A stretch of DNA of 64,000 nt from Nocardia suismassiliense (GCF_900269665.1 NZ_LT985361.1:602965-666964), one strand, 5' to 3'; numbered from the stretch's first letter, positions 19,436 through 28,539 are shown. Made by a program: numbers and translations. The notes: generated from the sequence alone by a model not told the origin.

Positions 19436-20512
19436 CTAAACCCAGTACGGCACGCGCGAGCGGAACTGCTTCATCGCGTAGATCGCGACGAGCCAGCCGA
19501 CCACGGTGATGGCGCCGACGATGCCCCAGTGATACAGATGCTGATCGTCGCCGAGCAGTGGCGCGCGGATGATCTCCAGATAGTGGAACGTCGGGACCAG
19601 CTCGGCCAATTTCGCGCGTTCGCTGACCTGGCCGCCCTGCGCCTCGAGACTCTTGGTATTCCACATCACCGGCGTCAGCACGAACAGCATCAGCGTGAGG
19701 CTGCCGAGGATCGGCGCGATATCGCGGTAGCGGGTGCTGAAGATGCCGAACACGATCGACACCCACATCGCGTTCAGGAACAGCAGCCCGAGCGCGGGAA
19801 TAGCGAACAGCGCGGTCCAGTGCAGTTTCTCCCACACCCCGAACGCGATGAGCACCACGACATAGATCAGCATGTTGTGCGCGAAGAACAACAACTGCCG
19901 CCAGACCAGGCGATAGACGTGCACGCTCAGCGCCGAGGGCAACTGTTTGATCAGCCCCTCGTTGGCGATGAAAACATCGGCGCCCTCGAGGATGCTCGCG
20001 TTGATCACATTCCAGACGATGATGCCGATCGCTACATAAGGCAGATAGTCCTTGATCGGCTGATTCAGCAGCGCCGCGTAGAGCAGCCCGATCGCGGCCG
20101 CCTGGACGCCGGTGGCGATGGTGATCCAGAACGGGCCGAGCACCGAGCGCCGGTACCGCTGCTTGATGTCCTGCCAGCCGAGCGACAACCACAGTTCCCG
20201 CTGGCCGAAACCGACGCGGAAATCCTTGAACGCCCGCTGCAGGGTCTGCGAATCCGAGGCGATCGGCTCGGTGTCCACCGGCTCGGCCGTCTGCTCGGGC
20301 GCGGCCGAGGTCTCGGCGGGACTCACCGGATCCTCTTCCGCCGCGCCGTCATCGGAGCGCACCATGCTGTCGCCGGAGGAATCCTCCTCCGAACGCACGG
20401 AGTCATCTGAACGCACTTGGCTGTCATCTGAACGCACTGAGCTCTCTTCAGGACGCCCCGGACTCTGTTCCGAGTCGGGGCGAGCGGCAGCGGCGGGCAC
20501 GGTGCTCGACAC
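19436..20512 (-). CDS. wzm: Galactan exporter ABC permease (Wzm/RfbD type)
   Basis: ABC-2 type permease of 358 residues. The conserved core starts near residue 95 (FGQRELWLSLGWQDIKQRYRRS) with six helices and the strongly conserved NASILEGADVFIANEGLIKQ and LSVHVYRLVWRQ. The first 90 residues are an unusual acidic extension containing the seven-residue repeat VRSDDSQ in several copies (residues 26-55), encoded by a 21-bp repeat. The M. tuberculosis homolog lacks such an extension. A later start at Met50 would remove most of it. Confidence 0.92.
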   Translation of the reverse strand: MSSTVPAAAARPDSEQSPGRPEESSVRSDDSQVRSDDSVRSEEDSSGDSMVRSDDGAAEEDPVSPAETSAAPEQTAEPVDTEPIASDSQTLQRAFKDFRVGFGQRELWLSLGWQDIKQRYRRSVLGPFWITIATGVQAAAIGLLYAALLNQPIKDYLPYVAIGIIVWNVINASILEGADVFIANEGLIKQLPSALSVHVYRLVWRQLLFFAHNMLIYVVVLIAFGVWEKLHWTALFAIPALGLLFLNAMWVSIVFGIFSTRYRDIAPILGSLTLMLFVLTPVMWNTKSLEAQGGQVSERAKLAELVPTFHYLEIIRAPLLGDDQHLYHWGIVGAITVVGWLVAIYAMKQFRSRVPYWV

Positions 20513-20561
20513 TACCCTTGGACATTCCTACCGACCCGCGTGGCACACGCGGGTCAGCGCC

Positions 20562-21167
20562 TCACAGATACTGCCCGGAACCGCCGGTCACGTGATTGGC
20601 CGGGCCGCCGCGGGGGTCGCTCGCGTGGATGCCGGGCGGTAGCGCGCCCTGGCGCATCTGCTCGAGTTGCGCCCGTGCGGCCATCTGCTGCGCGAACAGC
20701 GCGGTCTGGATGCCGTGGAACAGGCCCTCCAGCCAGCCGACCAGCTGAGCCTGCGCGATCCGCAGTTCCGCGTCGGACGGAATGGCGTCGTCGGTGAACG
20801 GCAGCGTGAGCCGCTCGAGTTCGTCGCGCAGTTCCGGGGCCAGGCCCTGCTCCAGTTCGCGCACCGACGACTTGTGGATCTCCTTCAGCCTGCTGCGGCT
20901 GGCGTCGTCGAGCGGAGCCGCGCGCACCTCTTCCAGCAGCTGCTTGATCATGGTGCCGATGCGCATGACCTTCGCGGGCTGCTCGACCATGTCGGCGAGC
21001 GATTCACCCGAATCGTCCCGGTCGTCCGACTTGTCCTTCTTGTCTTCGTCGGTCACCACCTGCGCGGTGAAGGGCGCGTCGTCCGCGGCCTCCGCTGGGA
21101 TGACCAACGGGCGGCCGTCGGGCCCGACTACGACGATGTGGTCCGGGGCCTCATCCGATTGCGTCAT
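20562..21167 (-). CDS. bpa: Bacterial proteasome activator
   Basis: ATP-independent ring-forming activator (also called PafE) of the 20S proteasome; homolog of Rv3780. The 201-residue protein has an acidic disordered N-terminus, a helical middle (about 60-175) and the C-terminal GQYL, the tail that docks into the proteasome alpha ring. The ATG at 21167 is preferred over the ATG at 21179 because AGGGA lies just upstream of it. Ends 50 bases before the wzm start on the same strand. Confidence 0.93.
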   Translation of the reverse strand: MTQSDEAPDHIVVVGPDGRPLVIPAEAADDAPFTAQVVTDEDKKDKSDDRDDSGESLADMVEQPAKVMRIGTMIKQLLEEVRAAPLDDASRSRLKEIHKSSVRELEQGLAPELRDELERLTLPFTDDAIPSDAELRIAQAQLVGWLEGLFHGIQTALFAQQMAARAQLEQMRQGALPPGIHASDPRGGPANHVTGGSGQYL

Positions 21168-21418
21168 GGTCCCTATCATGTCGCGTCGTTCCCGAACGCG
21201 CTAAGCCGGTGTTCACGCCGCCTGCGGATAACCGGCTGCGACCAGGTTGCCCGGTCCTCGTCATAGGCGCGGGGCGGCGTTCTATTCTGTTCGGGTCGTG
21301 TGGTTCGGATTTGCTGAAAGTCGGTTGCCATGCTGAGTCCCAGGTCGCTGTGCCCCCGCTATGAAGCGGAGGGGAACACGGTTACACAGGCTCGCCCGCT
21401 GCCCTTAGAGTGGCCAAC

Positions 21419-22621
21419 ATGACTTACGACGTCGCGAGGGTTCGGGGCCTGATACCGTCCCTCGGCGACGGCTGGATCCATCTCGACCCGCAGGCGGGCA
21501 TGCTGGTGCCCGATGCGGTATCTCGCGCCGTCTCAACGGGATTCCGAACTTCCTCTTTTTCGCATATCGGTCGCAATGGTGCAGCGGTGCGTAGCGCCGC
21601 CATTCTGGATGCGGCCCGCGAGGCGGTGGCGGATCTGGTGGGCGGCGATCCGGCGGGCGTTGTGCTCGGCCCGGATCGGGCCGTGCTGCTCGCCTGGCTG
21701 GCCGAATCCTTGAGCTCGCGGCTCGGGCTCGGCACCGGCATCGTCTTGTCCCGGCTGGACGACGAGGCGAATGTCGCGCCGTGGTTGCGCATCGCCAATC
21801 GCTACGGCGCGCACGTGCGCTGGGCCGAGGTGGAGATCGAGACCTGCGAGATGCCGTCGTGGCAGTTCGAGGAGTTGATCGGGCCCACCGCGCGGCTGGT
21901 CGCGCTCACCGCCGCCTCGCCGATCGTCGGCTCCGCCCCCGCGGTCCGGGTGGCCGCGGACCGGGTGCACGAGGTCGGCGGACTGCTCGTCGCGGACGCG
22001 TTCGGCGCGGCGCCCTACGCGCTCATCGACATCGACGAACTCAACGCCGACGTGGTCGCGCTCAGCGCACCCGCCTGGGGCGGTCCGCAGATCGGCGCGC
22101 TGGTGTTCCGCGATCCGGCCTTCTTGGACCGAATTCCGTCGATGTCGTTGAACCCCTACGCGAAGGGCGCCGAGCGGCTCGAGGTCGGCGGACACCAATA
22201 CGCCCTGCTCGCCGGGCTGACCACCTCGATCGACTTCCTGGCCGGCCTCGACGAGCGGGCCCGGGGCAGCCGCCGCCAGCGCCTGGAAATGTCGATCACC
22301 TCGCTGCAGGACTACCACGATCAGCTGTTCGAGCACCTGATGGATGTGCTGGACAAGATCCCGAACCTGACCGTGATCGGCCGGGCCTCCACCCGAATCC
22401 CCACCGTCAGTTTCACTCTCGCGGGCATGCAGGCCGAGAAGGTCGCCGCCAAGCTCGCCGACAACCGCATCGGCACCCTCAGCGGCGTGCACGGCGGCAG
22501 CCGGCTGCTCGACGCCCTCGGCGTGAACGACGAAGGCGGCGCGGTCACCATCGGCCTGGCGCCCTACACCACCAAGTTCGAGATCGACCAGCTCGGCCGC
22601 GCGCTCGCGGCCATGGAGTAG
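21419..22621 (+). CDS. Cysteine-desulfurase-like protein, PLP lysine absent
   Basis: A 400-residue fold-type-I aminotransferase class V relative; corresponds to Rv3778c by neighbourhood. Usual landmarks: the N-terminal YDVARVRGLIPSL, DDEANVAPWL (substrate or cofactor region, about 120), and GLLVADAFGAAPY. The place where a Schiff-base lysine is expected reads SAPAWGGPQIGALVF, with Ala219 in the lysine position. So it is unlikely to be a normal PLP enzyme. A GC hairpin with an ATGA loop lies 45 bases upstream (21353-21374). Confidence 0.82.
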   Translation: MTYDVARVRGLIPSLGDGWIHLDPQAGMLVPDAVSRAVSTGFRTSSFSHIGRNGAAVRSAAILDAAREAVADLVGGDPAGVVLGPDRAVLLAWLAESLSSRLGLGTGIVLSRLDDEANVAPWLRIANRYGAHVRWAEVEIETCEMPSWQFEELIGPTARLVALTAASPIVGSAPAVRVAADRVHEVGGLLVADAFGAAPYALIDIDELNADVVALSAPAWGGPQIGALVFRDPAFLDRIPSMSLNPYAKGAERLEVGGHQYALLAGLTTSIDFLAGLDERARGSRRQRLEMSITSLQDYHDQLFEHLMDVLDKIPNLTVIGRASTRIPTVSFTLAGMQAEKVAAKLADNRIGTLSGVHGGSRLLDALGVNDEGGAVTIGLAPYTTKFEIDQLGRALAAME

Positions 22622-22783
22622 TCGAGCGCCGTTTTCTCGCGCTCCGATCAGCTCCCCGCGCCCGTATTCGCTGGCAGCTCACGCGCCCGAATTCGCCGGC
22701 AACCGCTGCGCGCCATGGCAATTCGTCCGCGAGGTGCACGCAGCCGCGTCAGTCGCTGACGTGAGCGGCAATCCCGTACGAGC

Positions 22784-23782
22784 TCAGAGGTCCTGTACCT
22801 GCAGCACGACCTTGCCGAAGGCGTCACCGGATTCCAGCATCCGATGCGCCTCGCCCGCTTCACTGATCGACAGTTCCGCGTGGATCACCGGCGCGACGGT
22901 GCCGTCGGCGACCAACGGCCACAGCTGCCGGCGCACCTCGGCGATGATCTCAGCCTTGCTGCCGTGGCCGGTGGCCGGCCGGTTGCGCACATTGGTGGCG
23001 TGCACCGTGCCCCATTTCCGCAGCAGCGCACCGAGATTCAGCTCGCCGCCGACCCCGCCCTGCATGCCGATCACCACCAGGTGCCCGAAATTCGCCAGGG
23101 CCTCGACATTGCGGGCCAGATAGGCCGCGCCCATGTTGTCCAGGATGACGTCGGCGCCCGTGCCGTCGGCCCGCACCGCGGCGACGAAATCGTCGTCCCG
23201 GTAATTGATCAGCACGCTCGCGCCGAGTTCCTTGCACCGCTGCAGCTTGTCGGCCGACCCCGCGGTGACCGCGACCCGCGCGCCGAGACTGCGTGCCACC
23301 TGGATCGCATGCGTGCCGATCCCGCTGCCACCACCGTGGATCAACACCAGCTGACCCGATTGCAGCCCGGCGGTCATGACCAGGTTCGACCACACCGTCG
23401 CCGCCACCTCGGGCAGCCCGGCGGCCGCGCCGAGATCCAGCCCGTCGGGCACCGGCAGCAGTTGTGCGGCTGGTGCGACCACCTTTTCGGCGTACCCGCC
23501 GCCGGACAGCAACGCGCACACCCGATCGCCGACCTGCCAGTCGTGCACACCGTCACCGAGCTCCGCGATGACGCCGGAGCATTCGAGACCGAGCACCTCG
23601 CTGGCACCCGGCGGCGGCGGGTAAAACCCTTGGCGCTGCATCAGGTCGGCGCGGTTCACCCCGGCCGCCGCCACCTGGATCAGCACCTCACCGTGGCCGG
23701 GCGCGGGATCTGCCGCCTCGCCCCACGTCATTACCTCGGGCCCGCCGAATCCGTTCAACTCGATAGCACGCACAGGTTCCAT
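22784..23782 (-). CDS. NAD(P)H:quinone oxidoreductase, PIG3-like MDR
   Basis: A 332-residue zinc-free medium-chain reductase. The N-terminal GroES-like fold has AAGVNRADLMQRQGFYPPPPG, the PIG3/quinone reductase signature. The Rossmann motif is HGGGSGIGTHAIQVARSLGA (about 150-170). Likely NADPH-dependent reduction of quinones. Homolog of Rv3777 and adjacent to the Rv3778c-like gene, as in mycobacteria. Between the two lies a 22-bp direct repeat (22658 and 22682, 19 of 22 identical). Confidence 0.92.
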   Translation of the reverse strand: MEPVRAIELNGFGGPEVMTWGEAADPAPGHGEVLIQVAAAGVNRADLMQRQGFYPPPPGASEVLGLECSGVIAELGDGVHDWQVGDRVCALLSGGGYAEKVVAPAAQLLPVPDGLDLGAAAGLPEVAATVWSNLVMTAGLQSGQLVLIHGGGSGIGTHAIQVARSLGARVAVTAGSADKLQRCKELGASVLINYRDDDFVAAVRADGTGADVILDNMGAAYLARNVEALANFGHLVVIGMQGGVGGELNLGALLRKWGTVHATNVRNRPATGHGSKAEIIAEVRRQLWPLVADGTVAPVIHAELSISEAGEAHRMLESGDAFGKVVLQVQDL

Positions 23783-23868
23783 AGTGCCCCGTCCGCACCG
23801 TCCCGAACCGCGGGCCCCTCGCGACCGGTCGCGGTAACGGTTGGCTCAGGCAACCACAAGCGCATTCT

Positions 23869-23929
23869 CGCGGTTTCGCGAACCGCGCCGAGCCGGCGAG
23901 ATCACTGAGCGAGACTGTCCACTGAGCGA
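23869..23929. promoter_or_regulatory. Candidate operators between quinone reductase and MarR gene
   Basis: CGCGGTT-TCGCG-AACCGCG (23869-23887) is a perfect dyad. Right of it CACTGAGCGA occurs twice (23903 and 23920). Both lie in the divergent 190-bp gap, so either could bind the MarR protein encoded at 23976. Confidence 0.45.
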
Positions 23930-23975
23930 TACATCTTTCCCCACAGGGAATTTCCGCAGTTGAGGGCGGCATAGA

Positions 23976-24473
23976 ATGAGCACCGTGCATCCAGAACCGA
24001 GTAGTCCCGTGGCCGAACCGAGGTGGCTCACCCCGGCGCAGCAACGGGCCTGGCGGGCCTACATGGATGGCCACCAGCGACTGATGACCGCGCTGAACCG
24101 CCAGTTACAGCGCGACAGCGACCTCAGCGTCGCCGAGTACCGCATCCTGGTCCTGCTGTCGGAGGCGCCCGGGCGCGCCTTACGGATGAGCGAACTGGCC
24201 GACGGCGTGCTCTCCTCCCGCAGCCGCCTCACCCATCAGATCCGGCGCCTGGAAGGCGAGCGCATGGTGCGCCGCAACACCTGCTTGGAAGACGGCCGCG
24301 GCGTGCTCGCCGAGCTCACCGACGAGGGCATGCGCCGCCTCGAAGCCGCCGCTCCCGGCCACGTCGAAGCCGTCCGCCGCGACTTCGTCGACCTGCTCAC
24401 CCCGCACCAGCTAGAGGTCATCGCCGAAGTCTTCGCCCGCATCGATCAGGAAATCGGAACGCGCCCCCTCTGA
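23976..24473 (+). CDS. MarR-family transcriptional regulator
   Basis: A 165-residue winged-helix regulator. The core is MSELADGVLSSRSRLTHQIRRLEGERMV followed by a wing whose usual DxR is replaced by EDGRGVLAELTDEG. Divergent from the PIG3-like quinone reductase and followed closely by tRNA-Ser, so it likely controls itself and perhaps the reductase. Confidence 0.9.
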   Translation: MSTVHPEPSSPVAEPRWLTPAQQRAWRAYMDGHQRLMTALNRQLQRDSDLSVAEYRILVLLSEAPGRALRMSELADGVLSSRSRLTHQIRRLEGERMVRRNTCLEDGRGVLAELTDEGMRRLEAAAPGHVEAVRRDFVDLLTPHQLEVIAEVFARIDQEIGTRPL

Positions 24474-24497
24474 CCCGTCCGCTACCATCGTGGTCCT

Positions 24498-24582
24498 GGA
24501 GACGTGGCAGAGCGGCCGAATGCACTCGCCTTGAAAGCGAGCGTCGAGAGATCGACCGGGGGTTCAAATCCCTCCGTCTCCG
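24498..24582 (+). tRNA. tRNA-Ser (TGA anticodon)
   Basis: Acceptor GGAGACG pairs with CGTCTCC. The anticodon loop is CTTGAAA with TGA. The T-loop GGTTCAAATCC and a long variable arm fit a class II tRNA-Ser. CCA is not encoded. Confidence 0.96.
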
Positions 24583-24625
24583 CAACAGACCTTGACCTGA
24601 ACCAGCAGGTCAAGGTCGTGCGCGA

Positions 24626-25876
24626 CTACTTGCTGGTGTTGATCAGGTCGCCGATGAGCGTCCAGTGGTCACCTTCGAACCGCTGGATCCGCATGGCTTC
24701 GAGCGGGAACGCGTCACCGGGGCCCGTCTTGACGGTGATGCCGGGCAGCAGCAGGCCGATATCGATGTTGTCTAGGGCCCGCATGGCGTCGCGGAGTCCT
24801 TCGCGGGTGGGGCATTTCGCCGCTTCCATGGTCTTGTGGAAGGTCTGCGCCATCGCCCAGCCGACCGCCGTGTACTGGTTGGTGGGGTCGGCGTCGCGGG
24901 TGTACTGGGCCACTTTGTCGCGGTAGGTGCGCATGCCGGCGTCGGCGTCCCACTGCGCGTCGGCGGGGTCCTTCATGAACGCGACCGACACCACGTTCTG
25001 CACGTTCTGGAAGCCGACCTGCTTGAGCATGGTGACGCTGTTCGCTACCTGCGCGAGGATGTGCAGCGGGTTCCAGTCGGTGTTGCGGGCGTCGGCGGCC
25101 AAAGCCTGCGACGCGAACTTCGGGGTCGAGAAGTTCAGCAGCACATCGGCTTTCGTATTGGCGAGATTGCGCAGCTGCGGTTCCACGGTCGGGTCGGTGA
25201 CCTCGTAGCTCTGCTCACCCACGATCTTGATGCCGCTGCCCGCGACGGCCTCGGTGAAGCTGGTCAGCAGGTCCTTGCCGAAGTCGTCGTTCTGGTAGAG
25301 CACCGCGACGGTCGCGTTCGGCCGCTGTTCGCGGACGTAGCGCGCGAACGCCTGCCCCTCGGCCTTATAGCTGGGCTGCCAGCCGATGGTCCACGGGTGT
25401 TCGGTGTCGCTGCCCCATTTGGTCGCACCGCCCGCGATGAACGCCTGCGGCACCTTCCGCTGATTGAGGTAGTCCCATACCGCCGCCGAGGTCGCCGTGC
25501 CCAGGGTGGAGAAGACCGCGAACACCTGATCCTGTTCGACCAGCCGCCGGGTTTCCTCCACCGTTTTGGGCGGCTGGTAACCGTCGTCGCGGATCAGGAA
25601 TTCGACCTTGCGCCCGTCGACTCCGCCCTGTTCGGCGTTGACGTAGTCGAAGTACGCGCGCACGCCCTTGGGCAGTTCGCCGTAGGCGGAGGCGGGCCCG
25701 GACAGCGGGTAGACGCCGCCGAGTTTCATGCTGGTCTCGGTGATGCCGGTGGTCTGCTGCCCCTTGCAGTCGCCCTGTCCCACGGTGCCGCCGTCTCCGC
25801 CGCGGCCACCGCGGGCGGTCGCCGTGAGCAGCACGGCCACCGCCGCTCCCACGGCTCGGATCGCCTTAGTGCGCAT
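24626..25876 (-). CDS. Branched-chain amino acid-type ABC binding protein
   Basis: Periplasmic-binding-protein type 1 receptor of 416 residues (Peripla_BP_6, LivJ-like). After the N-terminus come KLGGVYPLSGPASAYGE (lobe 1), VFAVFSTLGTATSAAVWDYL and NATVAVLYQNDDFGKD. The leader looks like a lipoprotein signal, and the Gly/Asp-rich linker after residue 22 is typical. But the expected lipobox cysteine is Arg22 (CGC where TGC is expected). Last gene of a livG-F-H-M operon; its start overlaps the livM stop by 11 bases. Substrate uncertain: may be an amino acid, amide or urea. Confidence 0.9.
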   Translation of the reverse strand: MRTKAIRAVGAAVAVLLTATARGGRGGDGGTVGQGDCKGQQTTGITETSMKLGGVYPLSGPASAYGELPKGVRAYFDYVNAEQGGVDGRKVEFLIRDDGYQPPKTVEETRRLVEQDQVFAVFSTLGTATSAAVWDYLNQRKVPQAFIAGGATKWGSDTEHPWTIGWQPSYKAEGQAFARYVREQRPNATVAVLYQNDDFGKDLLTSFTEAVAGSGIKIVGEQSYEVTDPTVEPQLRNLANTKADVLLNFSTPKFASQALAADARNTDWNPLHILAQVANSVTMLKQVGFQNVQNVVSVAFMKDPADAQWDADAGMRTYRDKVAQYTRDADPTNQYTAVGWAMAQTFHKTMEAAKCPTREGLRDAMRALDNIDIGLLLPGITVKTGPGDAFPLEAMRIQRFEGDHWTLIGDLINTSK

Positions 25877-26933
25877 GGGTTTTCCCTTTCCGAAGGAGGT
25901 TTTCGATCCAGCGCGCCGCCCGGCCGATGAGCCCGGCCAATCCGTTCGGCGCGAGGTACATGACCGCGATGATCAGCAGTCCGAAGATGACGCCCGGTGC
26001 GGCCTGATTGATGTCCTGGGCGAAGCTCGGCACATACAGCACGAACAACCCGCCGAGCAGCGGTCCCCACTGGGCCCCGAGCCCGCCGACGACCAGGCCG
26101 GCCAGCAGCGTGATCGACAGCCCGACCGCGAACGAGTCGGGGGAGACGAAGGCGATCACCCAGGTGTAGACGCAGCCCGCGACGCCGGCGAGCATCGCGC
26201 TCCAGGCGAAGGCGAGCGTCTTGTAGAACGCCGTGCGCACGCCGAGCATCTCCGCGGCGATCTCGTTGTCCCGGATGGCGTGTAGCGCGCGGCCGACCCG
26301 CGATCTGAGCAGTCCCGCGACGAGCAGGAAGCACAGTCCGGTGGTGACCAAGGCCAGGAAGTACAGCCACTGGTCCTCGGCCAGCCCGGTCCATTGCGGC
26401 GGTACCGGTTTGGTCAGGGTCAGGCCCATGGATCCGCCGGTCAGTGTCTCGAACCGTTTGAGCAGCGGTACCAGGAAGATCGCGATGGACAGCGTGACCA
26501 AGGCCAGATAGAGCCCGCGCAGCCGCAGCGCGGGCACGCCGAGCGCGAAGCCGAGCACGAACGCCACCAGCGCCGCGACCGGCAGCGTCGCGAGATACGT
26601 TGTGTCCCAACGGTTCATCAGTACCGCGGTGGTGTAGGCGCCGATGGCGAAGAACGCGCCGTGTCCGAGTGAGATCTGACCGGTATGTCCCACCAGCAGA
26701 TTGAGTCCCACCAGGGCGATCGCGTAGATCATCGCCATCGCGAGCTGGAAGGTGCGAAACGGCACCAACTGGAACGGCGCATAGCAGGCGAGGATGATCA
26801 CCGCGGCTACCGCGAGCCATCGCCAGTGTTGTGCCGCGAGTCCGCGCAGCGATGTCTTCCGTGGTGGCACAGCCTGCTGCACAGCGGGTTCGGCGGTCAC
26901 CGTCTCGGTGACCGGCTTGGTGGTGTCGCTCAT
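25866..26933 (-). CDS. livM: LivM-type ABC permease
   Basis: A 355-residue membrane permease with about ten helices and the LivM landmarks LNLLVGHTGQISLGHGAFFAIGAYT and RALHAIRDNEIAAEMLGV (cytoplasmic coupling loop). Pairs with LivH in the membrane. Start overlaps the livH stop by 4 bases. The symbol reflects family, not proven substrate. Confidence 0.93.
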   Translation of the reverse strand: MSDTTKPVTETVTAEPAVQQAVPPRKTSLRGLAAQHWRWLAVAAVIILACYAPFQLVPFRTFQLAMAMIYAIALVGLNLLVGHTGQISLGHGAFFAIGAYTTAVLMNRWDTTYLATLPVAALVAFVLGFALGVPALRLRGLYLALVTLSIAIFLVPLLKRFETLTGGSMGLTLTKPVPPQWTGLAEDQWLYFLALVTTGLCFLLVAGLLRSRVGRALHAIRDNEIAAEMLGVRTAFYKTLAFAWSAMLAGVAGCVYTWVIAFVSPDSFAVGLSITLLAGLVVGGLGAQWGPLLGGLFVLYVPSFAQDINQAAPGVIFGLLIIAVMYLAPNGLAGLIGRAARWIENLLRKGKTHAH

Positions 26934-27811
26934 ACCCGCTCCACCACCGCCCGGCCGAACAGGCCTTGCGGCCGGACCAGCAGCACGCCGAGGATGATCA
27001 CCAGTGGCACACCGATCTTGAGTTCGGTCCCGATCACGTCGACGTATGCGCCGGTGAGGGTTTCGGCGATGCCGACGATCAAACCGCCCGCCACCGCACC
27101 GCCCGGGCTGTCGAAACCGCCGAGCGTCGCCGCCGCGAAGGCGTAGATGAGAACCCCGCCCATCATGGTGGGTTCGAGGAAGAGCAGCGGGGCGGACAAC
27201 ACCCCCGACACCGCGCCGACCAGCGCGGCCAGCCCCCAGCCCAGCGACAGGACGGTGCCGACCCGGATCCCAACGAGCCTGGCGGACTGTGGATTACACG
27301 CGACCGCCCGCATCGCCAACCCGATCTTGGTGTAGCGGAACAGCAGATACAGCAGTCCCATCACCACGCCGACCACCGCGAGCACCCCGAGGTTGCCGTA
27401 TCCGGCGGTCACCCCACCGGCTCGTAATGCACCGTCCGGGAACGGATTCGGGAACGACTTGACCTGAAAAGACCAGATCCAGCCCGCCGCGGCGTTGATG
27501 AAGAAGAACAACCCCACCGTCACGATGACCAGCGTCAATTCCGGGGCACCCTCGACCGGCCGGATGATCACCCGTTCAATGAGCATCCCGCCGATGAACG
27601 AGACGATGAGTGTCGCGATGAGTGACAACCAAAAGGGAAAGCCGTGCTGCATGAACTGCCATGCGAGAAACGCCGAGAACATGGCCAGCTCACCCTGCGC
27701 GAAATTCACGATCCCGGTGAACCGGTAGATCAGCACCAAAGCCAGCGCCAGCCCGGCGTACAACGCGCCGGAACTGATGCCTTCGAAAATCTGCTGTAGG
27801 AATTCGGCCAC
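26930..27811 (-). CDS. livH: LivH-type ABC permease
   Basis: A 293-residue permease. Landmarks: GISSGALYAGLALALVLIYR, then VNFAQGELAMFSAFLAW, and the coupling loop GLAMRAVACNPQSARLVGIRV. GTG start at 27811, two bases after the livF stop; the longer frame running into livF is not real. Works with LivM, LivG, LivF and the binding protein at 24626. Confidence 0.93.
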   Translation of the reverse strand: MAEFLQQIFEGISSGALYAGLALALVLIYRFTGIVNFAQGELAMFSAFLAWQFMQHGFPFWLSLIATLIVSFIGGMLIERVIIRPVEGAPELTLVIVTVGLFFFINAAAGWIWSFQVKSFPNPFPDGALRAGGVTAGYGNLGVLAVVGVVMGLLYLLFRYTKIGLAMRAVACNPQSARLVGIRVGTVLSLGWGLAALVGAVSGVLSAPLLFLEPTMMGGVLIYAFAAATLGGFDSPGGAVAGGLIVGIAETLTGAYVDVIGTELKIGVPLVIILGVLLVRPQGLFGRAVVERV

Positions 27812-27813
27812 GA

Positions 27814-28539
27814 TTACACCCGGTATCCGAGGTAAGACCGGGCGACCTGCTCGTCGGCCTTGATCTCGGCGGCGGTGCCGGATAATACGATTCGGCCGGT
27901 CTCGAGCACATGCGCCTGATGCGCGTTCTCCAGTGCCAGATGAGCGTTCTGCTCGACAACGATCACCGTGGTTTTTTCCTCTTCGTTGATGGTGTGCACG
28001 ATGCGAAAGAGCTCCTGGGTGACCAGCGGCGAAAGCCCGAGCGACGGCTCGTCCAGCAGCAACAGCCGGGGTGCCAGCATGAGCGCCCGGCCGATGGCGA
28101 GCATCTGCTGCTGGCCGCCGGACAGGCCACCGGCCGGCTTGCGCAGGTTGTCCGCGAGCACCGGGAAGTAGCCGAACACCCGCTGCAGTTCCGTCTCGAC
28201 GCGGGCGCGATCGCGACGCGGATACGCGCCGAGCCGCAGGTTCTCCTCGACGGTCAGCGGCATGAAGGTGCCGCGCCCCTCCGGCACGTGGGCGACGCCG
28301 AGCCGGGCCATCGCCTCCGGTGCGCGTCCGGTGACTTCGGCGCCGTCGAGCCGAACCGCGCCGCGCGGCCGGATCATGCCGCAGATAGCGCGCAGCAGGG
28401 TCGATTTCCCCGCACCGTTGGCGCCGAGGATCGCGCAGACCTCGCCGCGGTGGACCGTGAAACTCACCCCGTGCAAGACCTGGGCACCGCCGTATCCGGC
28501 CCGCAGGTCGGTGACCGACAGGAAAGGTTCCGCACTCAT
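27814..28539 (-). CDS. livF: LivF-type ABC ATPase
   Basis: A 241-residue ATPase. Walker A GANGAGKST, signature LSGGQQQM and Walker B LLLLDEPSLGLSP are intact. The NLRLGAY segment is typical of LivF. Start overlaps the livG stop by 4 bases. Confidence 0.94.
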   Translation of the reverse strand: MSAEPFLSVTDLRAGYGGAQVLHGVSFTVHRGEVCAILGANGAGKSTLLRAICGMIRPRGAVRLDGAEVTGRAPEAMARLGVAHVPEGRGTFMPLTVEENLRLGAYPRRDRARVETELQRVFGYFPVLADNLRKPAGGLSGGQQQMLAIGRALMLAPRLLLLDEPSLGLSPLVTQELFRIVHTINEEEKTTVIVVEQNAHLALENAHQAHVLETGRIVLSGTAAEIKADEQVARSYLGYRV

